Shown here one piece after another: positions 34,753 to 44,938 of a DNA stretch of 64,000 bases (the stretch's first letter is position 1; each line of letters starts with the position of its first letter). The DNA comes from Bacillota bacterium. GTDB taxonomy: Bacteria > Bacillota > Clostridia > DSM-8532. The stretch is taken from assembly GCA_023415825.1 (NCBI GenBank), contig JAEZJF010000026.1:1-64000 (forward strand). The letters run 5' to 3'. The notes beneath the pieces are model-generated. The model was not told the DNA's origin. It ran no database searches and was given only the letters and a program-made list of their open reading frames with translations. The position numbers were made by a program, and so were the translations under genes.

Positions 34753-35628
34753 ATGCAGATCATCAGTCTGTCACTTCTATGTGTCACCCTTTTGACATAT
34801 GGGATCTTTCAATACCTCTTTTCAAAGCAGTATCGAGATTTTTTTGATTCCCTTGATCAAAAGGAATATTCCTATAAAGCATTTTTACCCGGCTGCTTGG
34901 GAATTGTCGACACATTGAAGCTTACAGGAAAAGGCCCTTATCAGACCAGGATCAATCATAAGATTGTCATGCTCCACGGAAGCCGATATATGACCTACTT
35001 TGCCAAGGTGCATTGGGCTGTTAAGGTCTTTTATCTGATATTGGGATTAATTCTGACCAGCATCTTTTGCCTGCTGGGTAGGGTGGAGGGCTTGAGCCTG
35101 ACCGTTATTCCTATAGCGGGGGTCGGTTTTTTCTTTCTGGCCGATAAAACCCTGGATGACCGGTACAAAGAAAGAAAACTCAAGCTGGAAAAAGATTTTC
35201 CGGATTTTATGAGTAAGCTGGTGCTTCTGGTAAATGCAGGGCTTAATATCCGGCAAGCCATTGACAGAATTGTGAACGAAGCCCGAAAGGACAGCCCGCT
35301 CTATCAGGAGCTCCAATGTGTTATTACAGATATACAGGCTGGAATAACGGAGAACGAAGCCTATGCCGACTTTGCCGAAAGATGCAAAATCAAGCAGATC
35401 ACCAACTTTGTGAGTATTCTCCGGCAAAATATAAAGCTGGGTGGAAATCAAATGGTATTTGAACTTCGAAGAATGGGAACGGAGTGCTGGGAAATGCGTA
35501 AAAATATTGCAAAACAGCTCGGAGAAACCGCATCCTCCAAGCTTATGATTCCTCTGGCCATTATGTTCATTGCCGTGGTGCTTATTTGTGTGGCACCGGT
35601 TATTCTGGAGCTCAGGAGTGTATTTTGA
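34753..35628 (+). CDS. tadC: TadC-like type II secretion F protein
   Basis: This 291-residue protein is the second T2SSF platform subunit, with membrane segments near residues 1-20, 95-130 and 265-290 and the core 'LVLLVNAGLNIRQAIDRIV' and 'FVSILRQNIKLGG'. Its stop TGA overlaps the ATG of the following TadE-like gene. Confidence 0.9.
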   Translation: MQIISLSLLCVTLLTYGIFQYLFSKQYRDFFDSLDQKEYSYKAFLPGCLGIVDTLKLTGKGPYQTRINHKIVMLHGSRYMTYFAKVHWAVKVFYLILGLILTSIFCLLGRVEGLSLTVIPIAGVGFFFLADKTLDDRYKERKLKLEKDFPDFMSKLVLLVNAGLNIRQAIDRIVNEARKDSPLYQELQCVITDIQAGITENEAYADFAERCKIKQITNFVSILRQNIKLGGNQMVFELRRMGTECWEMRKNIAKQLGETASSKLMIPLAIMFIAVVLICVAPVILELRSVF

Positions 35629-36293
35629 TGTCTGTAAAAGTAAAACGATGGGAAACAGGGAACGCCACCTTGGAATATGCATTGATTTTACCGGTTGTTT
35701 TTATTTCAATCCTTGCGGTCATTGTTGTCTTTTTTTTCTTATACCAAAAAGCGCTGATTCAGAATCTGGCCGAGGACGCCGCCCAAAGCCTTTCCAGGCA
35801 GTGGGGCTATAAGCCTCTTCCTACGGAGGAGCTTGACACAGGCGTATATCGAAAATCCTCCTATGAAACGAGAGAAATATATTGGCATATCAAGCTTTGG
35901 AATAACGATGATAAAGAGGCTGCAGCAGAAGAGTATCTCAAAGAAAAGGTAATGAGCTCAAGTGCTCTCAAGCTCTACAATTCTGAGGAAGCATCAAAAA
36001 GGGGAAGTGATGTTCAGGAGCCCGAGGTTGCAGTGAGCTATACGCCAGGCCTGCCATCAACTCTGACGGTTGAAATCAAAGCAGCCTACCGGGTGCCGGG
36101 GGCGAAATTCATAGGCTTAGGTGATTATGTAGTGATAAAGGGGTATAGCCGGGCGTTTATTTACGATTCCAAGGATATGATCAACACGACCGACTATGTC
36201 ATTCAGCTTATCAGAGGAACCGAGACCTTTCAACTTTTCAATGAAAAGCTTTTACCTTTAAGAGAGAATCTAGATAAAATCCTAAAGAAATAG
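35628..36293 (+). CDS. TadE-like pseudopilin
   Basis: The 221-residue protein has a short basic N-terminus and the TadE-type helix 'GNATLEYALILPVVFISILA' with the typical Glu at the fifth position after Gly, followed by a helical and beta-rich exported domain. TadE proteins are minor pseudopilins matured by a prepilin peptidase. ATG 35628 overlaps the tadC stop and follows AGGAG; the frame upstream (35586) is a read-in from tadC. Confidence 0.82.
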   Translation: MSVKVKRWETGNATLEYALILPVVFISILAVIVVFFFLYQKALIQNLAEDAAQSLSRQWGYKPLPTEELDTGVYRKSSYETREIYWHIKLWNNDDKEAAAEEYLKEKVMSSSALKLYNSEEASKRGSDVQEPEVAVSYTPGLPSTLTVEIKAAYRVPGAKFIGLGDYVVIKGYSRAFIYDSKDMINTTDYVIQLIRGTETFQLFNEKLLPLRENLDKILKK

Positions 36294-36305
36294 GAAGGGT
36301 AACCC

Positions 36306-39300
36306 ATGTTTTTTGGACGAAGGGGAAGCATTACTGTCTTTATCTGTATTGTGCTGGCGGTTTTAGTTCCGCTTTGCTGTATTTTGGTCGACCTTTCACG
36401 CTGCTCAATGGCAAGAAAGCAGGCTGAAACGGCTCTTAAAACCTGTGCGGAGTCCATGCTGGCCGCCTATGACCGTCAATTGAAGGAGCAATATGGGCTT
36501 TTTGCTTTATATCCCAGGGACACAGAAGCTATGGAAGCGGAAATCTTTGAGCTCCTTTCCCAGAACCTGAATGTTGCCGCTTCGGCAGAGGGTGTCTCTG
36601 ATCTTTATGGTTTTCAGGTTCGAAGCGTTGAGGTTATCCCTTTTTACAACTACAGTGAACCCTATGTTCTTCAGCAGCAGGCTGCGGAGTTCATGAAATA
36701 CCGGGCGCCGGTTCAAGCCGTTCAGGAATTTTACGAGAAAATAAAAGTGATGATGGGACTCATGGCGGAAGCTGACATGGTGGAGCGGAAAATGAGCCTG
36801 GATAAGCTGATGAATAATATCCGCAGTTCGCTTGTCAATGTGTATTACATGCTAAAGGAGAAGCTGCCTGCTTTTAATACCGATACGAAAGTCCCAGAAA
36901 AAACTCTAAAGGATAGTGTGCTTGAGAAGGTTAAAAGTGCCGTTCAAATTGCTGCAAGTGAGATCGAAAACGCCAATAATCAAGTTAACCCCATAAAGGA
37001 AGCACAGGATGGTTATATGGCGCTGTATGCTGCTTACAGTTCCGCAAAAGATGCCTACGACAGCGCTTTACATACGCTTGACTCCGTTGGAAACAGCTTA
37101 AGCAGCAAAGAAACAGAGCTTTCAAGCGCAAAGGCACAACTGGCCAATACCACGGGAAGCGCGGTTCAAGCCCTGAATAGTAAGATAGTTGAATTAGAGG
37201 GCGACGTAGCCGAGCTTGAAGCTCATTACGGAAGTGCTGAAAACTCATACAACATGGCCTATAAGGACTATATGGAGCTGGATAATGCCATTTCCCCATA
37301 CCGGAGCGATCTGGAGACAAGGCTTTCAAAGGTCATCCAAAGCCTTAACCATGCAAAAACACAAAATAACGATATTACCCAGGCTCTTAATACACTGTTA
37401 AGTCATATCACAAAGCATACACATTACCATGTAGACCTTATTGCAATGATTGACGGATTGGAACCACAGTTGAATGAATTGGACCAGCAGAGCGAGAGCC
37501 TGCAAAACGACTCTCGGAATAGTGACAGCTCTGTTTCGGATAGAATTCAGGGAGAGCTTGATAAGCAGCTCAAATGTATCAAAAAAGAAACCTTCACCGA
37601 AATTCGATCTCAGCTATCTTCCAATTTGGCAAAGCTGGAAAAATGGCAGCAGGCTCTGACGGATTGTCTCACCCTGTTTAATCAGGCCGGTTATGATTTG
37701 GATAATGCTTTAAAATCCGCAATTGCTGTTAAAGAAGAACCTCAGAACGGGCAGAAACGCTATTATGGCTATGGTGGATATGAAAATGTCAGAGCGGGCT
37801 TAGTAAATTCAGAGTCCATTCTCTCAGATTTAAAGGCAATAACTCAAATGAAGGGGATTTACAGTGTACCCGAATATATTCTTGAGCCTCAGCCAAACTC
37901 AAAAGAATATGAGGCTTTTCGAAAATGGTTCTATAAAAACTATTATGGATTGGATTCAGAGGCAGGGGAACCAGAAGCCGATGATACGGAGCTTAATCAG
38001 ATACGTGAGGGCATAGGAAGCTTTGCCCGGGAAGTAGGGCAGAAGGGGAATGATCAATCCGAACAATCAGGTGGAGGTGAATCAGAAACACCTGATGAGC
38101 CCAATGACGCCGGAGAGAATGAGCCCGGTGACCTGGGTTTAATGGATAAATTGAAAAGAATTGCAAACCTTCCGTCCCATATGGGGGCAATAAGCTCAAC
38201 TGAAGTATTGAAGCAAATTGGAGAGGCTATAGAAGAATCCGACCAAAATCAATTGATTAAGGAAAATCCTTTTGAAAAGCCGGTTGAGGGCTTGGATTCC
38301 GTCAATGAGAACGATAAGAACTTCTTTGATTATGAAATGGCTCGAGCGACCGAGCTCATCAGCATTATCAAAGATGCCGTGGCCAACGGAATCGAAGGAA
38401 TCATAGAAAGCCTTTATATGAACGAGTACATAGTTTCGGCCTTTAAATGTGCGGCTACCGGAGACACTATCGAACACGATATTGGCTATAGTAGACCACT
38501 TGATACCACCTACTATGATAAGGGTGAGGTAGAGTACATTATTTTTGGAAATTCCGGGGAGGCAGAAAACATCGGAGCCTCACAAAGAAGCTTATTTGCT
38601 ATTCGTCTGGTCTTTAACCTCTTGCATGTTTACACTGATCCGGACAAGATGGCAGCCACCCTGTCCCTGGCAACGTCTATAGCGGGCTGGACAATCTTCG
38701 GAATACCCGTGGTGCAAAATTTCCTGCTCATATCCTGGGCTGGGCTTGAATCCTATGTGGATTCGGAGATACTTCTTAAGGGCGGGAGGGTTCCTCTGAT
38801 AAAAACCTCGTCTTCATGGTATCTTGGGCTGGAAAGTATGGTTGATTACCTTAAGAATACCTTTTTGAAGAACATTAAGGCGTTTGCCCAAGAGCAGATG
38901 GAAAAAGGAATCGATGATGCTTCCGAAGCAATTGAGGAGACAGTTACAGGCATTATTAACAGTAAGATAGATATGGCTTTTGCTCCTTTTGAGAAAGGCC
39001 TGAAAGAAGTGGTTAGTGATGTTTCAACAGCCTTTCAAAACGAGGTGGCCTCTATTTTTAAGAGTGATCTTATAACCTCAATCAATTTTGATAATCTGGA
39101 CAACTTTACAGAGACATTGGAGAGCACGGTAAACGGTTATATCAATGACCTTGCAGACAGGCTTAAAGCTCTGGGTGAGCAAGAACTCATGCAGTTTAAA
39201 AACGCGTGTAAAGATAAAATCAGAGCGCTTATTTTTGAATCGGACCTCTACATAGGTATGGTCAACAAAATTAAGTCTGTGGGTGACGATTTACTTAATA

Positions 39301-39644
39301 AAGGCCTAACTGCTGTTGAAGGGCAAATCGATAAGGCTTTTGGTGCGGCCGGAAAAAGCCGCAGTAATCATATATCGGCAAAGCTTATTATGATGGATTA
39401 TACGGATTATATGAGGCTCATGCTGTTAGCAGTCCCAACCGAAAAAAAAGCCTTGAGAGCCGCTGATCTCATGCAGCTTAATATGCAGGAAACCTCGGAG
39501 AACTATGATTTGTCTATAGCTCAATATAAAACCTATATTTTTATCAAGGCTGAAGTGGATATAAACCTCTGGTTTTTGCCTGAGAAATTATTTAAGAAGC
39601 AGGATGCGGGGATGATCTCCATTGAATGGAGCCAAGGTTATTAA
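36306..39644 (+). CDS. DUF5702 domain protein, large Tad-associated surface protein
   Basis: The 1112-residue protein begins with a TadG-like membrane anchor ('GSITVFICIVLAVLVPLCCI') and a DUF5702-type segment ('RKQAETALKTCAESMLAAYDRQLKEQYGLFAL'). Residues about 150-480 are strongly helical with coiled-coil character, including S/A/E-rich heptads. An acidic, glycine-rich linker lies near 575-615 (S/G/E/D repeats). The remaining part contains a membrane-like segment near residue 790 and further amphipathic helices. It is unusually long for the operon and may form an extracellular stalk or scaffold. The function is unknown. Confidence 0.82.
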   Translation: MFFGRRGSITVFICIVLAVLVPLCCILVDLSRCSMARKQAETALKTCAESMLAAYDRQLKEQYGLFALYPRDTEAMEAEIFELLSQNLNVAASAEGVSDLYGFQVRSVEVIPFYNYSEPYVLQQQAAEFMKYRAPVQAVQEFYEKIKVMMGLMAEADMVERKMSLDKLMNNIRSSLVNVYYMLKEKLPAFNTDTKVPEKTLKDSVLEKVKSAVQIAASEIENANNQVNPIKEAQDGYMALYAAYSSAKDAYDSALHTLDSVGNSLSSKETELSSAKAQLANTTGSAVQALNSKIVELEGDVAELEAHYGSAENSYNMAYKDYMELDNAISPYRSDLETRLSKVIQSLNHAKTQNNDITQALNTLLSHITKHTHYHVDLIAMIDGLEPQLNELDQQSESLQNDSRNSDSSVSDRIQGELDKQLKCIKKETFTEIRSQLSSNLAKLEKWQQALTDCLTLFNQAGYDLDNALKSAIAVKEEPQNGQKRYYGYGGYENVRAGLVNSESILSDLKAITQMKGIYSVPEYILEPQPNSKEYEAFRKWFYKNYYGLDSEAGEPEADDTELNQIREGIGSFAREVGQKGNDQSEQSGGGESETPDEPNDAGENEPGDLGLMDKLKRIANLPSHMGAISSTEVLKQIGEAIEESDQNQLIKENPFEKPVEGLDSVNENDKNFFDYEMARATELISIIKDAVANGIEGIIESLYMNEYIVSAFKCAATGDTIEHDIGYSRPLDTTYYDKGEVEYIIFGNSGEAENIGASQRSLFAIRLVFNLLHVYTDPDKMAATLSLATSIAGWTIFGIPVVQNFLLISWAGLESYVDSEILLKGGRVPLIKTSSSWYLGLESMVDYLKNTFLKNIKAFAQEQMEKGIDDASEAIEETVTGIINSKIDMAFAPFEKGLKEVVSDVSTAFQNEVASIFKSDLITSINFDNLDNFTETLESTVNGYINDLADRLKALGEQELMQFKNACKDKIRALIFESDLYIGMVNKIKSVGDDLLNKGLTAVEGQIDKAFGAAGKSRSNHISAKLIMMDYTDYMRLMLLAVPTEKKALRAADLMQLNMQETSENYDLSIAQYKTYIFIKAEVDINLWFLPEKLFKKQDAGMISIEWSQGY

Positions 39645-39651
39645 AAAGAAA

Positions 39652-40989
39652 ATGAGAAAAGACGGTGGAAGCGCCACGATTGAGGCGGCAATTGCATTGC
39701 CTGTATTTCTCATTGTTCTTTTTTCCCTGGCCTACATCATCCGTATCTTTTATACCTATAACACCATTCAGGCGTCTCTATCAGAGGTTGCCAGACGTAT
39801 TGGGAACATGAGCTATTTCTATCATGTATCCGGCCTAAAGGATTATTCAGATCAATTAAATCATATGGCTCAGAAAGCAGGCGGCACTCTGGAGGAGCAG
39901 AAAAACACAATTGTTGACGCATTCAGCTCATTCAATAATATGATAAACAACGCTCAAAACCCGGGAAATCCAGGAGATTATTCCATAGATCAAATTCAGC
40001 AGCTGCTGGAGAATGTCAAAAGCTTTGATGCAGATATGACGGAGGCATGGGGGCTGGCTCAATCCATCATATCCGATCCAAAAGCAGAGCTTCGTTTGTT
40101 TATGACAATCTTTGCTCAAAAGCTTTCCTATGAGGTGACCAACAGGCTAGTATGCCTTATTGCAAAAGGGGATCTGGGCGCTGAGCTTAATAAGAGAGTC
40201 AAATCGGGTGACCGGGATGCCGCCCTCTCCCTTGGCGTTGTTGGAGGAATAGGAGGAATGGATTTTAATCAGAATTCAAGTATATTCGGGGATACCGAGT
40301 CTTTGGAGCTGGTGGTGCGGTATAGCATCAAGGCGCCTTTTGGTTTTATTCCCGAGCTTAAGCTAACCAACCGGGTGAAGATCATCGCATGGACAGGCGG
40401 CCGCGGAGTCTCGGTAAAAATCAAAGAAGAAAACCAGGCTTCAACTACGGCATCCAGCATCTGGTCTGAAATGGATCAGGATAGCCGTTACTGGGACAGG
40501 GGTCTGGAGATTGAAGACAGTCAAGTAGAGAAGCTGGTTAACGAAGGGAAGAGTAAAGGATTGGAGTCCTATGCCACATCCAAGGACTATCCCGTCATAG
40601 ATGCCTATACCATAAACAAAAATACCGGTGAAGTAGTTTACTACGATGTTTTTACACTAAACCCCCATCTGAAAACCTACAGCACAAGGCCAAATGAGAT
40701 CCGATATGCCATAAAAAAGCATGGGAAAAGTCTCTTGGAATGTGAGCCGCCTGATTTAAACGGTGTGGAGGCTAAAAGCGTCAGGAGAATTGTAGTTTTA
40801 GTTATCCCGGAGAATTCGGGTGATTACGCTGTAAAGGCATATACAGAAGCTTGTACGGAGCTTTTGAAGCTTAATGTGGAGGTGCTGTTGGTTAAAGGCT
40901 ATGGTTCCTATCAAGCCCCTGATGAAATTCAGGAACAGGAAGAAAGCCAAAACACAACCCAAAGCCATATTCCAGCCAAAGTGGCATGA
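39652..40989 (+). CDS. TadE-like pseudopilin with large exported domain
   Basis: The 445-residue product has a TadE-type leader 'GSATIEAAIALPVFLIVLF' followed by a helical segment, a Gly-rich stretch ('LGVVGGIGGMDFN') and a C-terminal region with alternating basic residues. Start choice is uncertain: ATG 39652 lacks a clear Shine-Dalgarno, while TTG 39622 (ten residues longer) has GGGGATGA before it but overlaps the previous stop. It is part of the Tad operon and would be a minor pseudopilin. Confidence 0.78.
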   Translation: MRKDGGSATIEAAIALPVFLIVLFSLAYIIRIFYTYNTIQASLSEVARRIGNMSYFYHVSGLKDYSDQLNHMAQKAGGTLEEQKNTIVDAFSSFNNMINNAQNPGNPGDYSIDQIQQLLENVKSFDADMTEAWGLAQSIISDPKAELRLFMTIFAQKLSYEVTNRLVCLIAKGDLGAELNKRVKSGDRDAALSLGVVGGIGGMDFNQNSSIFGDTESLELVVRYSIKAPFGFIPELKLTNRVKIIAWTGGRGVSVKIKEENQASTTASSIWSEMDQDSRYWDRGLEIEDSQVEKLVNEGKSKGLESYATSKDYPVIDAYTINKNTGEVVYYDVFTLNPHLKTYSTRPNEIRYAIKKHGKSLLECEPPDLNGVEAKSVRRIVVLVIPENSGDYAVKAYTEACTELLKLNVEVLLVKGYGSYQAPDEIQEQEESQNTTQSHIPAKVA

Positions 40990-41011
40990 TCACATTTTAA
41001 GGAGGAAAATC

Positions 41012-42457
41012 ATGGACACTGAAAGGTTTAACCCCAAGCCCAGCTTTAAAACCTTATCGGGAAGAAATCTTATGGATTATACTTTTTATCAGGAGGAAGC
41101 GGGAGCAATACTGGAATATCAGCTTGAGATGCTTGCCAATAATCATATTCCCGGCCTGCTTCCAAGTGAAGTCATTCGTGTTAATGACGAGATCCGCCTT
41201 TCCTTCGATATCACCTCGCGCATTTCAATGAAGAAGCTTTTTGAAAGGCGGGAAGTGGGGAGAGAAGAATTTCTGAATTTCCTGAAACAAATCATAGCTT
41301 TGCTGGAAGGCCTTGATGAATACCTCCTGGAAGGCGGCGGAGTGGTCTTTGATAACCAGCTTATTTTTGTCAATCCACAGGATTTGTCCATGGCGTTCGC
41401 TTATCTGCCCTTTAAGGAGATGTCTCAGACCCTTGAAAACTTAAAAAGCCTGCTTCTCCACAGCATCATTTATGATATCCGGTTCAGGAATGAGCCTTCA
41501 GACAACTTTGTTCAAAGGCTTATCGAGCTTTTAAAGGCGCAAGAGCTTAATGCTTCTGCTTTAAAGGCTTATGTAAAAGCTTTGGAAGAGAAGACATTTT
41601 CATTACCCCAGTCCTTTTCTCATGAATTGGCGCAGCAACAAACAAAAGCTTCAGGTTCTGTTGAGCCTCAAAAAGAGCAAAAGGTAAAAACTCCTTTCGG
41701 GAGTTATCCATCAAAGTCTTATATCATACTGGGTTCAGTGCTGGCGGCTTTTCTTATATTGGGCATTGCATTGAGCTTTACTGAAACCCTTTCGATCCAT
41801 AATCCTGATTTTTTCCTGTCCCTGTTCGGATATCTCATGATTGGAGGCGCGGTTACATATCTTGTCTATACCAAGCTTTTTACACAGGATAAACGTGCCC
41901 CGCAGGAAGTTTCAAAGCAAGCTGCTCCCATACAGCCACCGAAGCCCAAAAAGAATGCTTTATATATGCCAACTCAGAGAATCACCCCCAGACTGGAAAC
42001 CAAGCCCACACCTATTCCTCCTAAAAGCATGGCGTATGTGAATAAAGCTTTTACACCCCCTGAACCTGGTTTAAATCAGGCTAGAACTGAGGCAGGGGTT
42101 GCTGTGGAGGATCACACCGTTCTTTTGGATGCGGCTGTTTTAAATCATCCTTATTTTAAAGGTCTCCATGAGAACATTTCTGAAACTATTGTTCTATTTA
42201 GCTTTCCTTTTATGATGGGACGTTTGGATGGGCAGGTGGATTATTGCTTTAAAAATCCTGCTGTAGGGAAATTGCATGCAGAAATCAGTAAATCGCCGGA
42301 GGGTTATTTTATTACTGACATGAATACACGCAATGGCACCCTGATGGAGGGGGAGCGCCTTGAGCCCACCAAGGTGTATAAGCTCGAGAACGGTACTCAC
42401 GTTACTTTTGCAAATGAGGAATTCATTTTTTATGAAGGCAGGAAAGAAAATAAGTAA
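41012..42457 (+). CDS. DUF6382 / FHA domain membrane protein
   Basis: The 481-residue protein has an N-terminal cytoplasmic domain of the DUF6382 type (about 1-195, 'YTFYQEEAGAILEYQ'), two membrane segments (about 230-285), a proline-rich linker and a C-terminal FHA domain with 'MMGRLDGQVDY', 'VGKLHAEIS' and 'DMNTRNGTLMEG', which binds phosphothreonine. This pairing is typical at the end of clostridial Tad clusters and suggests control by a Ser/Thr kinase. A strong AAGGAGG precedes the ATG at 41012; the longer frame upstream is a read-in. Confidence 0.85.
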   Translation: MDTERFNPKPSFKTLSGRNLMDYTFYQEEAGAILEYQLEMLANNHIPGLLPSEVIRVNDEIRLSFDITSRISMKKLFERREVGREEFLNFLKQIIALLEGLDEYLLEGGGVVFDNQLIFVNPQDLSMAFAYLPFKEMSQTLENLKSLLLHSIIYDIRFRNEPSDNFVQRLIELLKAQELNASALKAYVKALEEKTFSLPQSFSHELAQQQTKASGSVEPQKEQKVKTPFGSYPSKSYIILGSVLAAFLILGIALSFTETLSIHNPDFFLSLFGYLMIGGAVTYLVYTKLFTQDKRAPQEVSKQAAPIQPPKPKKNALYMPTQRITPRLETKPTPIPPKSMAYVNKAFTPPEPGLNQARTEAGVAVEDHTVLLDAAVLNHPYFKGLHENISETIVLFSFPFMMGRLDGQVDYCFKNPAVGKLHAEISKSPEGYFITDMNTRNGTLMEGERLEPTKVYKLENGTHVTFANEEFIFYEGRKENK

Positions 42458-42594
42458 CGCTCTGATCGTTAAAAAACATTAAATAAGCATCGGATTTTAG
42501 GTTATTCATTTAATAGAAATCATTAGTTAACAAGAATTAAATAAAATATATCTTAAATGTATGTAAATAGTAGAAAAATATTTTTTTTATAGTT

Positions 42595-42635
42595 ACCGCA
42601 GTTGTTACATTTCAAACCGCAGTTGTTACATTTCA
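42595..42635 (+). repeat. two tandem copies of a 20-bp sequence, period 21 bp
   Basis: ACCGCAGTTGTTACATTTCA occurs at 42595-42614 and again at 42616-42635 without mismatches. The 21-bp period is two helical turns, so a protein could bind both copies on one face. It lies 70-110 bases upstream of the toxin gene and could be an operator. Confidence 0.8.
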
Positions 42636-42704
42636 TTACAAAGAAAAGTCAATATGTGATACAAAAAAATAGGTTTCCACAATTTGTTAATAAGGAGATA
42701 TATT

Positions 42705-44164
42705 ATGAAAAAAAGTATCGCTCTTTGTCTCATTGTTGCATTGATCTCTACGATATCGACGATGAACCAACAATAACATTTTATAGAATGGACATAGGCA
42801 ATACGATTATTTATGTTAAAGAAACACAACCTCTAGATACAAATATTGAAGCTATCGTAGGTGTTGCAGGTACTTCAGGGACTTCAGGCGCTTTTGGTTC
42901 TTTAGGCGCACAATATAACAATAGTTCTTCAGATACTTTAGGTGTACTATATAGCTATACTAATTCTGATGGGTGGGTTAATACCAATACTCTTGTACCA
43001 ATACCTGTTGATAGTGAAGTTATAGCAACGACATCTCCAGATGATTTAGATAAATCTACAACTAACTACATAGATAGTGACATACAAACAGTCTCAACCA
43101 ATAGCGTGGCAACAGCCTCTGTACCCGTAACAAAGATTATTAATATTACCTCTAATATAATGAGTATACTAAATCAATTCTCTTTCATATTTTATGCAAA
43201 TAGCGATGAAGATTGGAAAATGATTAATCTTGGCGCAAATGCAGCTATAATTGATTCAATTTATCCAAGTACTGCTGTGCTACTCAATAATCGAGTTATG
43301 AAAGCGCTACTTTTCTTAGTAAATGGAGAATCAGAGCAACATGCGAATAACAATTATTTCTATATTTCTGCAAAGACTAATATTGAATATGCTATTATGA
43401 TAGCAGCTAGGATAGCGGAATACGGAAACTTGGCGGCGGCTATAAGTGCTTTGTCTAGCGCAGGTGTTTCTGCTTCGGGTGGGTTATTGGTCTTTGCAGG
43501 AACTGGAACAATTGGCAGTCCAATCTTCATTGCCATGGAAGCTCAAGCTGCTACTGCTTTGGCTGCAGCTGGAGTTTTTACAATTGCCGGTTTAGCAGCT
43601 GGAGTAGTTGCTGACAATGCTGAAGCAGCTTTTAATAACGATTTGAATAAAATATCGGATGTCGATGCTATTAAAGATATGGAGAATGCAATCTCTGGCA
43701 TCTCGGACCAGGAAGCTATATCCTCCGGCATTACAGATGCTACAGAGGCTGAAGCAAAAGCTGAAAAAAGACCAACTTGGAGACAATCAGAAAAAGATTT
43801 TGCCCCTAAATATCCGGAATCAGACGGATATCAAAATCAAGCAAGTTTTAAAAAGGATGCTAATGGGAACGTTGTAAGCGCTTATTATAGTGAAAATGGT
43901 AGTATAAGAATAGATATGTATAAAATCGATCATATTGTTGAAGTCAAAAATTATAATATCACAACATCAACAGGAAGATCAAACTTAATTAATAATATCA
44001 GGCAGCAATATTGGCAAAGAAAAGACTTTTTCCCAAATACTCAACAGACTTATTGCATAGATGTTAGAGGACAGAATGTAAGCCTAGACACCTTGAATCA
44101 ATTGGAGAATTTAATATATAATGAAACTGAAACCATAATCAAAATAATTTTTAAAAGAAATTAG
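42705..44164 (+). CDS. secreted polymorphic toxin with PD-(D/E)XK nuclease-like C-terminus (signal peptide frameshifted)
   Basis: A strong AAGGAGAT site and ATG 42705 open a signal peptide (MKKSIALCLIVALISTIS) that reaches a stop at 42774. The rest of the protein continues in the -1 frame from about 42755 to 44164. The body has Ser/Thr-rich and hydrophobic segments (43433-43610), the pre-toxin motif 'RPTWRQSE' (43770-43795) and a C-terminal domain with Asp (43913 or 43928) and 'EVK' (Glu 43940, Lys 43946), the D...E-x-K layout of restriction-like nucleases. An Imm70-like gene follows, as in polymorphic toxin loci. Either a sequencing error, a programmed -1 event or a disabling mutation explains the shift. 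Confidence 0.75.
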
Positions 44165-44200
44165 AATATATATTATTCATCTGTGTTTAGGGAGGTTATT

Positions 44201-44932
44201 ATGAATATTGGACTCAAGAGTGGTGGTATTTGGACGGAAATAGGCGATAGTGGATTGTTGCATGCCTTCTTTTCATCTATCAGCTACCATCTGGAATCTA
44301 ATAACTGGGGAAGTAAATATCCTTACTTACTGATAAGACTATACCATAACAAACTTGAACCCAGTGAAATATCAAATGCTTTAGTTGAATTGGCTGAAGT
44401 CCGTAGAAAGCTAAAAACATATAAGCCTGACGATGTTATTTGGGATGCTGGGGATTTAAGCAAAAACCCCAGTGAGACTTTCTATTCACAGCCACGGGCG
44501 TCAGATCTTTTAGAGTGTTTTAAAACCACAAGTGGTAAAAACATATTTGATGTTTTATCAGAGGTTCTGGAATTCTGTGAAAGGCGGGGTATCAGCGTGA
44601 AACTCCAAGGAGAGAGCGAATTAATAAGATTACATTTAGAGAGTGACATGAATTTGAATTGGGGAACAGTAACCCCCGAATTCTATAATGAAAAAAAAAA
44701 CTCCGCTGTTCATATCTTCAACCATTGCCTGGAGGGTGAAGTAAACATTATAAGATCATTAAAGTTTGCTATCGGCAGAATTGAGTGGTTTAACACTTGC
44801 TTACCAAAGAAATGTAGTCATGAAGTGGTTTTTGATGATAGAGGACAGAGTATTAACGATAGTGAAAGAATAAGGATATCCGAATACTTGAGTAAGCTAG
44901 CGTCATGTGTCAAGTTTTCATCAAAGGGGTGA
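44201..44932 (+). CDS. Imm70-like immunity protein
   Basis: The 243-residue protein begins with the Imm70 pattern ('IWTEIGDSGLLHAFFSSI', 'LESNNWGSKYPYLLIRLY', 'DDVIWDAGDLSKNP'), which I recognise as an immunity family found next to Firmicute toxins. The second half (about 140-243) is longer than the usual family and is unassigned. It is soluble, without a signal peptide, so it would protect the cytoplasm against the toxin encoded just upstream. GGGAGG precedes ATG 44201; GTG 44183 is rejected. Confidence 0.78.
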   Translation: MNIGLKSGGIWTEIGDSGLLHAFFSSISYHLESNNWGSKYPYLLIRLYHNKLEPSEISNALVELAEVRRKLKTYKPDDVIWDAGDLSKNPSETFYSQPRASDLLECFKTTSGKNIFDVLSEVLEFCERRGISVKLQGESELIRLHLESDMNLNWGTVTPEFYNEKKNSAVHIFNHCLEGEVNIIRSLKFAIGRIEWFNTCLPKKCSHEVVFDDRGQSINDSERIRISEYLSKLASCVKFSSKG

Positions 44933-44938
44933 TAAAGT

